A stretch of 64,000 bases of DNA from Alphaproteobacteria bacterium (GCA_016869515.1 VGDZ01000005.1:1-64000), one strand, 5' to 3'; positions 50,122-59,954 are shown, numbered from the stretch's first letter. A program made the numbers and translations. Notes: generated from the letters alone by a model not told the origin.

Positions 50122-50502
50122 ATGACGCAAACGGCCAAGAAACTCTTGGTGATGGACGACGACGTCGACTTCGCCGAACTGGTCAGCCGGGTCGGGGCGG
50201 AGTTGGGCTACAGCGTCCTGACCTTGACCGAGTCCCGGCGCTTCCAGGCCGAGTTCGCCGCCTTCCGTCCCGATGTGGTGTTTCTCGACATCGTCATGCC
50301 CGACATCGACGGCACGCAGCTGGTGCGCTGGCTGTCGCGCGACGCGCCGACCATCCGCCTGATCATCGCCACCGGCTACAATCCCTACTATCTGCACTTG
50401 GCGGAAACGCTGGGCCAGGTGGCGGGCCTGGTGCCGGTGGCTCAACTGCGCAAGCCGATCCCGCTGGACGAGTTGCGCGCCGCCCTCAAGGCCGCGCTTT
50501 AG
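50122..50502 (+). CDS. CheY-like single-domain response regulator
   Basis: A 126-residue receiver: MDDDVDFAELV, acceptor Asp in VFLDIVMPDIDG, and the lysine in LRKPIPL. It has no output domain. Its 3' end overlaps the convergent EAL gene by 17 bases, which suggests that the two may function together in a signalling pathway. Confidence 0.87.
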   Translation: MTQTAKKLLVMDDDVDFAELVSRVGAELGYSVLTLTESRRFQAEFAAFRPDVVFLDIVMPDIDGTQLVRWLSRDAPTIRLIIATGYNPYYLHLAETLGQVAGLVPVAQLRKPIPLDELRAALKAAL

Positions 50503-52144
50503 CCGACAGATATTCGGTCACGTTCTCGGTCGGTCGGCCGAACAAGTAGCCCTGGCCGTAGGCCACGCCCAGTTCCGCCAGCAGCGATGCCACGTCTTCG
50601 TTTTCGACCATTTCGGCGATCACCTGCATGCCGAGATCGCCCGCCAGCGCGGTCATCGCCTTGAGGAAGGGCCGAGTAGAGACCGAGGCCAGGGCGTCGC
50701 GGACATAGGAGCCGTCGATCTTGGCGAAGTCGACTTGCAGCGCCCGCAAGTATTGGAATGCCGCGGCACCGGCGCCGAGATCGTCGAGGCAGACCGGATA
50801 GCCCGCGCGCCGCAGGCCCTGCACCACGTTGTTGGCCGCCGCCAAGTCGCGGATCTCGGCGCTTTCGGTGACCTCGAACAGGACGCGGCCCTTGGCGGCA
50901 TGGCGCACCCGCAGCAGCCGGTGCAGCGCATCGACGAAGCTGGGCGAGGACAGCGACCGGCCCGACAGGTTGATGGCGATCGCCGCCTTGGTCGCGGTCG
51001 CCTCGCGGCCTTCGAGCCAGGCCAAAGCGCGTTTGCAGATCGCCATGTCGATGTCGAGGATCAGGCCGACATCCTCGGCGAACCCGATCAGATCGGCCGG
51101 CGAACCGGCTGCCTCGCCCTCGCCGAAGCGCACCAGGGTCTCGAAATGGTGCACCTTGCGCGAGGCCAGGTCGACGATCGGCTGGAAGGCCAGCTTGAAC
51201 CAGCCTTTGGCCACCACCTCGCGCACTCGCCGCATGCGATCCACGGTTTCGCTCAGGCGCTCGCGATAGCCCTTGGCCAGCGCCTCGATGGTGACGTCCT
51301 CGCCCTCGATGGCGAAGCGGTTGATGGCATAGACCACCGCCTGGCCGAGATCGTGCGGATCGACCCCGCTCTGGGCCAGTTCGAAGGTGGCCGACTTGAT
51401 GATCGCCATCTTGTCCGCCGGCAGCACGTCGCGCGCGATCTCGCGCAGCCGCCGTTCGATCGCGGCGCTATCGATGCCTTCGGCGTGCAGCACGCCGTAG
51501 CGTCCCTCGTCCAGGCGCGCCGCCATGTCGCCATCGAACGACACCGAGCGCAGATAGGCGCCGACCGAACTGACCAGGTTCTCGGCCGTGTCGGGCGGCA
51601 GGTTGGCGGGATTGGGCAGTTCGAGCAGGGTCAGCTTGCCCTTCTCGCCATCGCCGCCGGGCTGGGTGGCGCGCTGTCCGGCCAGTGCCGCAAGGCCGTC
51701 GGCCGCCAACAGCCCGCTGGCCTCGTCGCGCTTGCCGGCGTGGGTCGGCGCGTGACGCAGCACCGTGAAGGCCAGGAAGAAATTGTCGGCAAGGTCGACC
51801 AGCCGATAGCCGCCCAACTTGGCCGCGCTTTCGCGGCCGTCGGGCGCGATCAGGCGCACCACCACCGGTTCGACCCGCTGCGCGAAGCCTTCGCGCATGC
51901 GGTGCAGGAATTCCTTGACCATCGCCCGATCGCCCTTGGCCAGCAGATCGTAGAGCGAGCGCCCCGGCAAATCGCCGTCCTCCAATCCCACCAGGGCGCG
52001 GGTCGATCCGGCGGCGAAGCGGGTCAGACCGTCGCCCGACACCTCGACCAGCATGTCGGCGGCGGCGAAGGCGAAGGCCAGGAAGCGATTGCGCTCCTCG
52101 CGCAGCTTGGCCGTGGCGTTGGCGGGCGGTGCAGGCGCGCTCAT
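50486..52144 (-). CDS. EAL-domain cyclic-di-GMP phosphodiesterase
   Basis: A 552-residue soluble protein: an N-terminal PAS-like part (about 15-130), a degenerate GGDEF-like segment (about 165-300) and a C-terminal EAL domain. The EAL signature is ETL (E335). The other catalytic residues are kept (INLSGRS, FEVTES, DDLGAG, AKIDGSYV, AEMVEN), so hydrolysis of c-di-GMP is plausible. No membrane segment is seen. The start overlaps the stop of the alpha/beta hydrolase gene. Confidence 0.87.
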   Translation of the reverse strand: MSAPAPPANATAKLREERNRFLAFAFAAADMLVEVSGDGLTRFAAGSTRALVGLEDGDLPGRSLYDLLAKGDRAMVKEFLHRMREGFAQRVEPVVVRLIAPDGRESAAKLGGYRLVDLADNFFLAFTVLRHAPTHAGKRDEASGLLAADGLAALAGQRATQPGGDGEKGKLTLLELPNPANLPPDTAENLVSSVGAYLRSVSFDGDMAARLDEGRYGVLHAEGIDSAAIERRLREIARDVLPADKMAIIKSATFELAQSGVDPHDLGQAVVYAINRFAIEGEDVTIEALAKGYRERLSETVDRMRRVREVVAKGWFKLAFQPIVDLASRKVHHFETLVRFGEGEAAGSPADLIGFAEDVGLILDIDMAICKRALAWLEGREATATKAAIAINLSGRSLSSPSFVDALHRLLRVRHAAKGRVLFEVTESAEIRDLAAANNVVQGLRRAGYPVCLDDLGAGAAAFQYLRALQVDFAKIDGSYVRDALASVSTRPFLKAMTALAGDLGMQVIAEMVENEDVASLLAELGVAYGQGYLFGRPTENVTEYLSAKARP

Positions 52145-52983
52145 CCGCCGGCCAGGAAATCCGCCACCAAGGAAATCTGTCCCGAGACGTTCAGCGCCGG
52201 CGCGTGGCCGCAGCCGGCAATGGTCTCGAGCCGGCAGCGCGGACCGCGCCGCGTCATCTCGCGCGCCACGGCCTCGGTCAGCAGGTCAGAACTCTCGCCG
52301 CGCAACACCAAGGTCGGACAGGCGATCTGGTCGTAGGCCGGCCACAGCTCGTAGTCGCGCGGGTGCAGGACGAATTGGCGCACCATGCGCGGATCGTAGT
52401 GCACGGTCAGGCGCCCGTCCTCGGTCCGCCGCACGCTGGTCTCGGCCATGCGCCGCCATTGCGCATCGCTCAGCGCGCCATAGGGCGCGTAGATGGTTCG
52501 CAGGAAACGCTCGAACTCGGTCATGCTGGCGAAGGCCGGCGGGTTTCCGGCATAGGCCTTGATGCGCTCGACCGCCGGCGGATTCAACGCCGGGCCGATG
52601 TCGTTCAGCACCAGCCGGCCGATGCGGGTCTTGAGCGCGCCGCCGGCGACCGCCATGCCGATCGCGCCCCCCATCGAGGTGCCGACCCAGTGAAACCGCG
52701 CCAGGCCCAGCTCGTCGACCAACGCCGACGCCAGCGCGGCATAATGCGCCAGGCTGTATTGGCTGTCGGGATCGGCGGCCCATTGCGACATGCCGCGGCC
52801 AAGCGTGTCCGGGCAATAGATGCGGTAGCGTCCGGACAGCGCCTCGGCCAAGTCGTCGAAATCGCGCCCGGTGCGTGCCAGCCCGTGCCACATCACCACC
52901 GGCTCGGCGCCCGCCGCGCCCCATTGGGTGACGTGAATCTCGTGGTCGAGCAAGGTCAGGTAGGTCGAAACCGGTCGGCTCAT
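52141..52983 (-). CDS. Alpha/beta-fold hydrolase
   Basis: A 280-residue serine hydrolase. The nucleophile elbow is GTSMGGAIG, the oxyanion segment WHGLARTGRDF, and the C-terminal His lies in CGHAPALNVSGQ. It is coupled to livM by a four-base overlap, so it probably cleaves a compound imported by that transporter. The substrate is unknown. There is no signal peptide. Confidence 0.87.
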   Translation of the reverse strand: MSRPVSTYLTLLDHEIHVTQWGAAGAEPVVMWHGLARTGRDFDDLAEALSGRYRIYCPDTLGRGMSQWAADPDSQYSLAHYAALASALVDELGLARFHWVGTSMGGAIGMAVAGGALKTRIGRLVLNDIGPALNPPAVERIKAYAGNPPAFASMTEFERFLRTIYAPYGALSDAQWRRMAETSVRRTEDGRLTVHYDPRMVRQFVLHPRDYELWPAYDQIACPTLVLRGESSDLLTEAVAREMTRRGPRCRLETIAGCGHAPALNVSGQISLVADFLAGG

Positions 52984-54041
52984 CGCTCGACTCCGCGCAG
53001 GCGGCCGACGATGCCGCTAGGGAAGAAATAGACCGATAGCACGAAAAGCACGCCCAGCCACAGCAACCAGCGGTCGGGGTGCAGAAGCTCGGGCAATAGC
53101 GGCACGCCCTGGGTCGCCGCCGCCGCTTGCTTCATCAGATCCTGCAGATAGTTCTGGGCCAGGATGAACAAGGTGGCTCCCAAGATCGCGCCGTAGAGCG
53201 AACCCATGCCGCCGATCACCACCATCAGCAGGATGTCGACCATGATCGAAAAGCTGAGCGTGGTGGCGGGCCCGTTGTAGCGCAGCCACAGCGCCATCAT
53301 CGCCCCGGCCAGGGTGGCGATCAGCGCCGAAAGGACGCTGGCCGAGGTGCGGTAGACCACGGTGCGATAGCCCAAAGCCTCGGCGCGGAAGTCGTTCTCG
53401 CGGATCGCCTGCAGCACGCGTCCGAAAGGCGCATTGACCATGCGCAGCATGACCAGGAACAGCGATGCCGAAACCAGGAAAACGCCCCAATAGAGCAGCG
53501 TGCGGCCGGTGATCATGACGCCGAGGATCGGTTCTTCGCTCAAGCGGAATCCGGGCGTAAGCACCGCGGGGATGCGGAAAGTCAGGCCGTCCTCGCCGCC
53601 GGTCAGCCAGGACAGCTGCGAGGCCAGGATCTGGAACGCGCTGGCCACCGCCAGCGTCACCATGGCGAAGAAGATCGCCCGCACCCGCAGGCTGAACAGC
53701 CCGATCGCCAGCGCCAGCGCCGCCGACAGCGACAGCGCCGCGATCAGGCCGATCGCCAGCGCATCCCAACCCGTTCCCAACCGCACGCTGGCGATCGCCA
53801 CGCCATAGGCGCCGATGCCGAAGAACATGGTGTGGGCAAAGGAGACGATGCCGGTATAGCCCAACAGCAGGTCGTAGCTGGCGACCAGCACAATGAACAC
53901 GCAGATCCGCGCCGCCACATCGAGATTGCGCTGCCCCGGAAACAGGATCGGCGCCAAGGCCAAGGCCAGCACCACCGCCAGCACCAGGAAGCTCAGCACC
54001 CGCCCGCGCGGCAGATCGCCTGACAGCAGCCGATCGATCAT
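52980..54041 (-). CDS. livM: Branched-chain amino-acid-type ABC permease LivM
   Basis: A 353-residue permease with about nine helices. LLLGYTGIVSFAHTMFFGIGAYG and the conserved GGMGSLYGAILGATLFILAQ place it in the LivM group. It forms the channel with LivH. The start ATG 54041 overlaps the livH stop; the longer ORF to 55115 is a frame extension. Confidence 0.92.
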   Translation of the reverse strand: MIDRLLSGDLPRGRVLSFLVLAVVLALALAPILFPGQRNLDVAARICVFIVLVASYDLLLGYTGIVSFAHTMFFGIGAYGVAIASVRLGTGWDALAIGLIAALSLSAALALAIGLFSLRVRAIFFAMVTLAVASAFQILASQLSWLTGGEDGLTFRIPAVLTPGFRLSEEPILGVMITGRTLLYWGVFLVSASLFLVMLRMVNAPFGRVLQAIRENDFRAEALGYRTVVYRTSASVLSALIATLAGAMMALWLRYNGPATTLSFSIMVDILLMVVIGGMGSLYGAILGATLFILAQNYLQDLMKQAAAATQGVPLLPELLHPDRWLLWLGVLFVLSVYFFPSGIVGRLRGVER

Positions 54042-55036
54042 TGCCGGATCACCGGATAGAGGCCCTGCGGCCGCCACATCAGCACCACCACCATCAACAG
54101 GATGTTCGAGGCCAGCGCCAGTTTGGGGGCCAGAAAACCGGTGTAGTTCGCGACCAAGCCGACCAGCACCGCGCCCAGGAAGCAGCCGCCGACCGATCCC
54201 AGCCCGCCGACGATGATGACGATGAAGATCAGCACCATCACTTCCATGCCCATGCCGGCGGTGATGATCTCCTGGTAGAGCCCCCACATCACCCCGCCCA
54301 TTCCGGCCAGCGCCGATCCGGCGACGAACACCACCACGAACAGCATGCGGATCGGATAGCCCAGCGCCTCGACCATCGCCCCGTTCTCGACCCCGGCACG
54401 GACCAGCAGCCCGAACTTGGTCCGATTCAACAACGCGTGCAGACCGGCGAACACCGCCACCCCCAGCACGCAGGCCAGCAGGCGGTATTTCTCGAACACC
54501 AGATCGCCCGCCCCGACCGAGCCCTTGAACGCGGTCGGTCGCGGCAGCGGAATCTGATCCGGCCCCCACAGCACATGGATCATCTGCTCGACGACGATGA
54601 TGCCGCCGATGGTAACCAGGATCTGCTTGAGGTGGTTGTCGTAGACCGGGCGGATGATGATGCGCTCGAACGCCCAGCCCAGCGCGCCGGTCACCAGCAC
54701 GGCAACGATCAGCGCCGGACCGACCGCGACCAGATTCAGGGCCAGTGCGTCGGGCGCGGTCCAGCCGGTCATCCGGGTCAGCACGCTGGCGGCCAGGAAC
54801 GCGCCCAGCGAGACGAAGGCACCGTGGCCGAAATTGATCACCCCCATCAGCCCGAACACCAGCGTCAATCCCGACGCCATGATGAAGATCATCATGCCCA
54901 TGGCGAAGCCGGCCACGGTCAGGATCAGCCACGTGCTGGGTGCGATCCAGACCAGCGGCACCAGCATCGCCGCCGCCAGCACGGCCGGCGGCCAGGGATC
55001 GAACGGCATGGTGCGCGCGGCGGAAAGATCGCTCAT
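54038..55036 (-). CDS. livH: Branched-chain amino-acid-type ABC permease LivH
   Basis: A 332-residue permease with about eight helices. GLTLVFGLMGVINFGHGAFVSLGAF and IIVGGLGSVGGCFLGAVLVG are the LivH signatures. The start ATG 55036 overlaps the livF stop by four bases. The transporter may carry amino acids, amides or aromatic acids; the family does not decide. Confidence 0.92.
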   Translation of the reverse strand: MSDLSAARTMPFDPWPPAVLAAAMLVPLVWIAPSTWLILTVAGFAMGMMIFIMASGLTLVFGLMGVINFGHGAFVSLGAFLAASVLTRMTGWTAPDALALNLVAVGPALIVAVLVTGALGWAFERIIIRPVYDNHLKQILVTIGGIIVVEQMIHVLWGPDQIPLPRPTAFKGSVGAGDLVFEKYRLLACVLGVAVFAGLHALLNRTKFGLLVRAGVENGAMVEALGYPIRMLFVVVFVAGSALAGMGGVMWGLYQEIITAGMGMEVMVLIFIVIIVGGLGSVGGCFLGAVLVGLVANYTGFLAPKLALASNILLMVVVLMWRPQGLYPVIRQ

Positions 55037-55755
55037 TGATGCGCGTCCAGGCTGAGACCCAAGAGCCGCCGCTGCAGGCCGGCGTCTTCGGCCAGCTCGG
55101 CCATGCGCCCGGCATGGGTGATGCGACCGGTATCCATCACGAACACGCCGTCGCCGACCGACCTCGCGACGTGGAAATTCTGTTCGACCAGCAGGATGGT
55201 GCTGCCGGCGCGCTTCAACTCGCGGAACGCCTCGATCAGCGCGCCGACGATCGCCGGCGCCAGCCCCTTGGTCGGCTCGTCGATCAGGATCAGTCGCCGC
55301 GGCTCGATCACCGCCCGGCCGATCGCCAGCATCTGCTTCTGCCCGCCGGACAGGAACCCGGCGCGCAATTGCCAGAACTTCTCCAGCGGCGGAAACAGGC
55401 CGAACAGCCATTTCAGGCGGCGATCGTCGATCTCGCGCTCGCGCGCCGCCAGCACCAGATTCTCGCGCACCGTCAGCCCGGCGAAAATGCCCATGTCCTC
55501 GGGGACGTAGGCAATGCCCAGCCGCGCGATTTCGGGTGTGCGCAGGGGGATGAGGTCGCGGGACTGAAAGCGCACCGCCCCGGCCGAGGCACGGTGCAGG
55601 CCGATGATGGTCTTGAGCGTGGTCGTCTTGCCGGCGCCGTTGCGACCCAGCAGCATGGTCAATTCGCCCTCGGGCGCGATCAAATCGACGCCCTCGAGGA
55701 TGTGATAACGGCCGATATGGGTATGCACCCCGGCCAGGGACAGAAGTTCAGCCAT
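55033..55755 (-). CDS. livF: ABC transporter ATP-binding protein LivF
   Basis: A 240-residue ATPase: Walker A GRNGAGKTT, the ABC signature FLSGGQKQMLAIGRA, Walker B LILIDEPTKGLAP and a switch His after EQNFH. Its start overlaps the livG stop by 8 bases. Confidence 0.94.
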   Translation of the reverse strand: MAELLSLAGVHTHIGRYHILEGVDLIAPEGELTMLLGRNGAGKTTTLKTIIGLHRASAGAVRFQSRDLIPLRTPEIARLGIAYVPEDMGIFAGLTVRENLVLAAREREIDDRRLKWLFGLFPPLEKFWQLRAGFLSGGQKQMLAIGRAVIEPRRLILIDEPTKGLAPAIVGALIEAFRELKRAGSTILLVEQNFHVARSVGDGVFVMDTGRITHAGRMAELAEDAGLQRRLLGLSLDAHQ

Positions 55756-56515
55756 CGCTTGCCGCCACGCCGAGATAGGCCTCTTGCACGACCTTGGAAG
55801 CGATCACCGCCGCCGGTTCGCCGTCGGCCACCAGCCTTCCGTTGTGCAGCACGACGATGCGGTCCGCCAGCGAGCGCACCACGTCCATCTTGTGCTCGAC
55901 CAGAAGGATGGTCTTGTCGCCCTCGGCCTTGATGCGGCGGATCAGGTCGAGGATCACCGGCACCTCGTCGACGCTCATGCCGGCGGTGGGTTCGTCGAAC
56001 ATGAAGATGCGCGGCTCCAGCGCCAGCATGATGGCGACTTCGAGCTTGCGCTGATCGCCATGCGGCAGCGTCGCCGCCAGCGCCTCGCGCCGCCCGGCCA
56101 GCGCCACGCGTTCGAGGCAGGCCATCGCCTTGTCGGCCAGGTCGGTCAAACGATCCGCGCGCCGGAACAGGGACAGCCCCGCCCCGGCGCGGGCCTGCGC
56201 CGCCAAGCGCACGTTCTCGAACACGCTGAGATTGGGAAACAGGTTGGTGAGCTGAAAGGCGCGGCCGACGCCAAGCCGGGCGCGGCGCGGTGCCGGCAAG
56301 CGGGTGATGTCCTCGCCCGCCAGCAGCACCTGGCCCGCGGTCGCCGGCAATTGGCCCGAAATCAAGTTGAAATACGTCGTCTTGCCGGCGCCGTTGGGAC
56401 CGACGATGGCGGTCAACGTGCCGCGCGAAAAGGCGCAACTGACGCCGTCAACCGCGGCGTGACCGCCGAAGCGGATGGTCAGGTCGCGGGATTCGAGGAT
56501 CGGCGCGTCGGTCAT
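55748..56515 (-). CDS. livG: ABC transporter ATP-binding protein LivG
   Basis: A 255-residue ATPase: Walker A GPNGAGKTT, signature ATLPHGDQRKLEVA (a LivG-type variant), Walker B IFMFDEPTAGMS, and the switch-His region LLVEHKMD. ATG 56515 is preferred to the upstream start in the ORF track at 56542 because the family begins there. It pairs with LivF. Confidence 0.93.
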   Translation of the reverse strand: MTDAPILESRDLTIRFGGHAAVDGVSCAFSRGTLTAIVGPNGAGKTTYFNLISGQLPATAGQVLLAGEDITRLPAPRRARLGVGRAFQLTNLFPNLSVFENVRLAAQARAGAGLSLFRRADRLTDLADKAMACLERVALAGRREALAATLPHGDQRKLEVAIMLALEPRIFMFDEPTAGMSVDEVPVILDLIRRIKAEGDKTILLVEHKMDVVRSLADRIVVLHNGRLVADGEPAAVIASKVVQEAYLGVAASDG

Positions 56516-56576
56516 GGCGACGCCCGCTCCTCCCCGCCCCAACCGGGACGAGGAGGATGCGGCCGCAACTCGGCGA

Positions 56577-57779
56577 TCAGCGCTTGTTGCGGATCGGGAT
56601 GTTCATGTCCTCGATCTTGAGTTCGCGCACCAGCTCGGGCACCGCCCAGGCCACCGCCGGATCGACCTTGACCTTGAAGTGGTACATCGACTGCAGCGCC
56701 TGATGATCGTCCTTGCGGAACACCATGCGGCCCTTGGGCGAGGCGAACTCCAGCCCCTCCATCGCCGCGATCAGCTTCTCGGTGTCGGTCGAGCCGGCCT
56801 TCTTCAGCGCCTCGACGATGGCGATGCCGGCCGACATGCCGCCGGCGGTGAAGAAGTCGGGCGGCTCGTTGTTGAAGCGCTTCTTGTGCTCGAACACCAG
56901 CCAGTCGTTGACCGCGTTTCGCGGCAGTTCGTAATAGTAGTAGGTGGCGCCCTCCATCCCCGGGAAATCCTTGTAGGCCGCCAGCGCCGGCAGGATGTTG
57001 CCGCCGGTGGCGATCTCGATGCCGAGGCGGCCGGGATTGAGGTCCTTGAGCTTGCCCAGCGGGTTGGTGCCGCCGGCCCAGATCACCCAGATCACCTTGC
57101 GGCCGGGCTTGTCCTTGAGCGCGTCGAACAGCCGCTGCGCCGGCGCGGTGAAGTCGGTGGTGTTGATCGGCGCGTATTCCTCGAACGCCAGGTTGGCGCC
57201 GGTGCCCTTGAGCGCGTCCTTGAACGCGGCGACGCCGTCGCGGCCGAAGGCATAGTCCTGCGCCAGGGTGGCGATGTTGACCCCGGCCTTGCCCAGCGCC
57301 ACCGCATTCGAAATCGCGTCCTGCGAGGAGTTGCGGCCGGTGCGGAAGACGTAGCGGTTCCACTTGTCGCCGGTGATCGAATCCGCCACCGCCGGCTCGA
57401 CCAGCAGAATGCGCTTGAACTCCTCGGCCACCGGCAGCATCGCCAGCGCCACGTTCGAACCGGTCGGCCCGACCGCGATATGCGCGCCGTTGTCGCCATA
57501 GGCCTCGGCCAACAGCGACTTGCCCAGTTCGGGCTTCAGCTGGTCGTCCTTTTCGATCACTTCGAGCTTGCGGCCAAGCACGGTCATCTTGCCTTGGGTG
57601 GCATATTCGAGCCCCATCATCAGTCCGCGCTGAGTCTGCTTGGCATAGGCCTCGAACGCACCGGTCTTGCCGTAGATGTGGGCGATCTTGATCGGTTGTT
57701 GGGCCGCGGCCGGCAATGCCAGCGCCGAGGCCAGGGCCAACGCCCCCAGGGCGCGGCGGCCGATAGTCGAAAATGCCAT
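56577..57779 (-). CDS. ABC transporter substrate-binding protein (LivK-type)
   Basis: A 400-residue periplasmic binding protein with a Sec signal (RALGALALASALALPAAAQ). The mature part begins PIKIAHIYGKTGAFEAYA, typical of the branched-chain amino-acid/amide family. AGGAG lies 9 bases before the ATG. It is the first gene of the transporter operon, followed by livG, livF, livH and livM. The set shows a complete uptake system; its ligand is unknown. Confidence 0.93.
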   Translation of the reverse strand: MAFSTIGRRALGALALASALALPAAAQQPIKIAHIYGKTGAFEAYAKQTQRGLMMGLEYATQGKMTVLGRKLEVIEKDDQLKPELGKSLLAEAYGDNGAHIAVGPTGSNVALAMLPVAEEFKRILLVEPAVADSITGDKWNRYVFRTGRNSSQDAISNAVALGKAGVNIATLAQDYAFGRDGVAAFKDALKGTGANLAFEEYAPINTTDFTAPAQRLFDALKDKPGRKVIWVIWAGGTNPLGKLKDLNPGRLGIEIATGGNILPALAAYKDFPGMEGATYYYYELPRNAVNDWLVFEHKKRFNNEPPDFFTAGGMSAGIAIVEALKKAGSTDTEKLIAAMEGLEFASPKGRMVFRKDDHQALQSMYHFKVKVDPAVAWAVPELVRELKIEDMNIPIRNKR

Positions 57780-57852
57780 GATACGTGACTCCTCTTCTTG
57801 GCCCCCACCCCTGGGCGGGATGCTAGCCGAGGCCCCCGCCCCCCTCAAGCGA

Positions 57853-59481
57853 TTAGACCGGCGGAGAAGGGAATTTCACGTAGTCCTCGCGCTTCACCTG
57901 ATCGGCCAGGGCGATCTCCCAGCGCAGATAATCGCGCATGGCTTCTTCGATCTGCGCCTGGCGATCATAGGGGCGGTAATAAACGTCGTCGTCGCGCACG
58001 CCGCCAGGCCCATCGCCGGATTCGAGCGCGCGACCCGCAGCCTTCCAACCCGCCGTGCCCTCCGCCAAAGCCAGCACCGGACGATCGGTCAGCGCCTGGA
58101 CCTCGGGAACCGCAAGGCGCGCGATGACCCCATCGGGCGAGGTCAGCACGATGCGCTGCGCCAAGCTCATGCCCGCGATCGCCGCGGCGAGATCGGGGCG
58201 CTGGGCGAAGCGCGCCCCCGGCACATGGCCCTTGCGGTACTGGATGCTGGTGGCGAGATCGAGGATCGCCACGTCCTTGGACGCGCCCAATTCGGTCGGC
58301 GCAATCGTCGGCACGTCCTTAAGACCGAGCACGGCTTGGATTTCGGGCCCGGTCTCGCTGGCTTCGGCCATCGCCGCAGGATCGAGCGTCACCACTTCCG
58401 GCCATCCCAACTGGATCAGCCAATGCGCGGTCATGGTGGCGCGCACGCCGTCGTCGTCCGCCAGCACCAGGCGCGCATTGCGCGTCGCGGCATAAGTGTC
58501 GGTAGCCTGGACCAACTGCCCGCCCGGCGCCGAACGGAATCCGGACAGATGGCGGCCGGCATATTCCTCGGGCGAGCGGACATCGAAGCAATAGGTGGTG
58601 CGAGCCGGTTCGGCGCGCAGGCGTTCGAGTTCGCCGCGGCCGATGCAGCGGATGCCGAAGCGCCGCGCGATTCCGGCGGCCGCCGCCTTGGCTTTGGCCA
58701 GGGCCTCGGCACCCGGCGGCGGCACCATCCTGGTCTTGCCGCCTTCGAGCGCAAACCCGGCCAGATGCCAGCCCATGGTGCCGTTGCGCAGCGCCACCAC
58801 CTTGTTGGGCAGGCCGGCATTGATCAGAGATTGCGCGCCGATGATCGAGCGCGTGCGCCCGGCGCAATTCACCACCACCAGCGTCTCGGGCCGCTTGACC
58901 AGTTCGTGGATACGGTAAACCAGTTCGGCTCCCGGGCAGTTCCAGCCGCCGGGCAGGCTCATGGCCTTGAACTCGCCCTCGGGCCGGCTGTCCAGCACCA
59001 CCATGTCGGTGCCGGCCTCCATCAGCCGCTTGAGCTCGGTCGCGTCGATCGCCGGCGTGCCGTCGCGATGTTCGACCACCTCGCCAAAGGCCTTGGAGGG
59101 CACGAACACGCCCGAAAAAAGCTGGTGCCCGGCCGCCTTCCAGGCGCCGATGCCGCCGGCCAGCACGGCGATGCGGCCGTAGCCGAAGCCGCGCAGCCGC
59201 GTCAAGGCGCGCCGGGCCAGGTTCTCGTCATCGTCGACCAGGACGATGCGGGCATCGCGCCGCGGCACCAGGGCATCGATGCGAGTTTCCAGCTTCGACA
59301 GCGGCAGCGAGGCCGCGGTCAGCAGATGGCCCCGGGCGAAGGCGCCTTCCTCGCGCACGTCGAGCAGCGCCAGCTCCTGGCCGTCGCCCAGTATGGCGCG
59401 CAATTCGGCCGCGTCGACCAGCGGCGCGTCGATTGCGGGCGTGACGGCAGCAGCAGGCGCGCGGGCGCCGGATGGAGTCAT
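57853..59481 (-). CDS. Four-rhodanese-domain protein
   Basis: A 542-residue protein made of four rhodanese-like units (about residues 20-130, 145-255, 285-385 and 395-505). Only the second has the active-site cysteine (VVVNCAGRTRS, Cys near 206). In the others the loop reads LVDDDENLARR, LADDDGVRATM and LTSPDGVIARL, so they are probably structural. It may transfer sulfur through the single active site. The gene lies 73 bases upstream of the transporter operon on the same strand, so the two may be linked. No signal peptide. Confidence 0.88.
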   Translation of the reverse strand: MTPSGARAPAAAVTPAIDAPLVDAAELRAILGDGQELALLDVREEGAFARGHLLTAASLPLSKLETRIDALVPRRDARIVLVDDDENLARRALTRLRGFGYGRIAVLAGGIGAWKAAGHQLFSGVFVPSKAFGEVVEHRDGTPAIDATELKRLMEAGTDMVVLDSRPEGEFKAMSLPGGWNCPGAELVYRIHELVKRPETLVVVNCAGRTRSIIGAQSLINAGLPNKVVALRNGTMGWHLAGFALEGGKTRMVPPPGAEALAKAKAAAAGIARRFGIRCIGRGELERLRAEPARTTYCFDVRSPEEYAGRHLSGFRSAPGGQLVQATDTYAATRNARLVLADDDGVRATMTAHWLIQLGWPEVVTLDPAAMAEASETGPEIQAVLGLKDVPTIAPTELGASKDVAILDLATSIQYRKGHVPGARFAQRPDLAAAIAGMSLAQRIVLTSPDGVIARLAVPEVQALTDRPVLALAEGTAGWKAAGRALESGDGPGGVRDDDVYYRPYDRQAQIEEAMRDYLRWEIALADQVKREDYVKFPSPPV

Positions 59482-59562
59482 GGCGGTTCGGGTCCGATGT
59501 CGTGGTCGTGGAATAGATCGGCACCATTAATCAAGACTGCAGCACCAAGTGCAATACAAGAA

Positions 59563-59943
59563 TCAACGCTTGGCGGCGCGCTTGCGGTTCTTGCTTCTGG
59601 CTGGCTTGCGCTTGACGGAGCGCGCATAGGCCAAGCCGCGCGCGACCCATGCCTTCAGTTCGCCGGCGTCGTCGATCAGCGCCGGCGGCAATGCCAGATA
59701 CTCGCGCATGACGCGGCCGGGCAAGGGCTCGAACGGTCGCGCATCATGCGCCTTCGCCAACGCCCTTCGGTCGCCATCGCTCAATCGCAGGATGAAACTT
59801 TCTTGGTGGAGGCCCGTGAACATGGCGTCGTTCACGAACGCGACCGGATAGCCGAACATCGAGCGCCGAACGACTCCCGGCGCCTTGGGCAGCACGGCGT
59901 CGAACCGCGCAATCAGCGTCGGCGGCGATTTTCGCCAGGCCAT
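59563..59943 (-). CDS. TfoX N-terminal domain protein
   Basis: A 126-residue protein. RRSMFGYPVAFVNDAMFTGLHQESFILRLSD and the following region match the TfoX/Sxy N-terminal fold. The C-terminal end is rich in Arg and Lys. A role in competence is not implied; many such stand-alone proteins are of unknown function. The start is ATG 59943, 11 bases after the DUF899 gene stop. Confidence 0.82.
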   Translation of the reverse strand: MAWRKSPPTLIARFDAVLPKAPGVVRRSMFGYPVAFVNDAMFTGLHQESFILRLSDGDRRALAKAHDARPFEPLPGRVMREYLALPPALIDDAGELKAWVARGLAYARSVKRKPARSKNRKRAAKR

Positions 59944-59954
59944 CGCCGCCTCCC

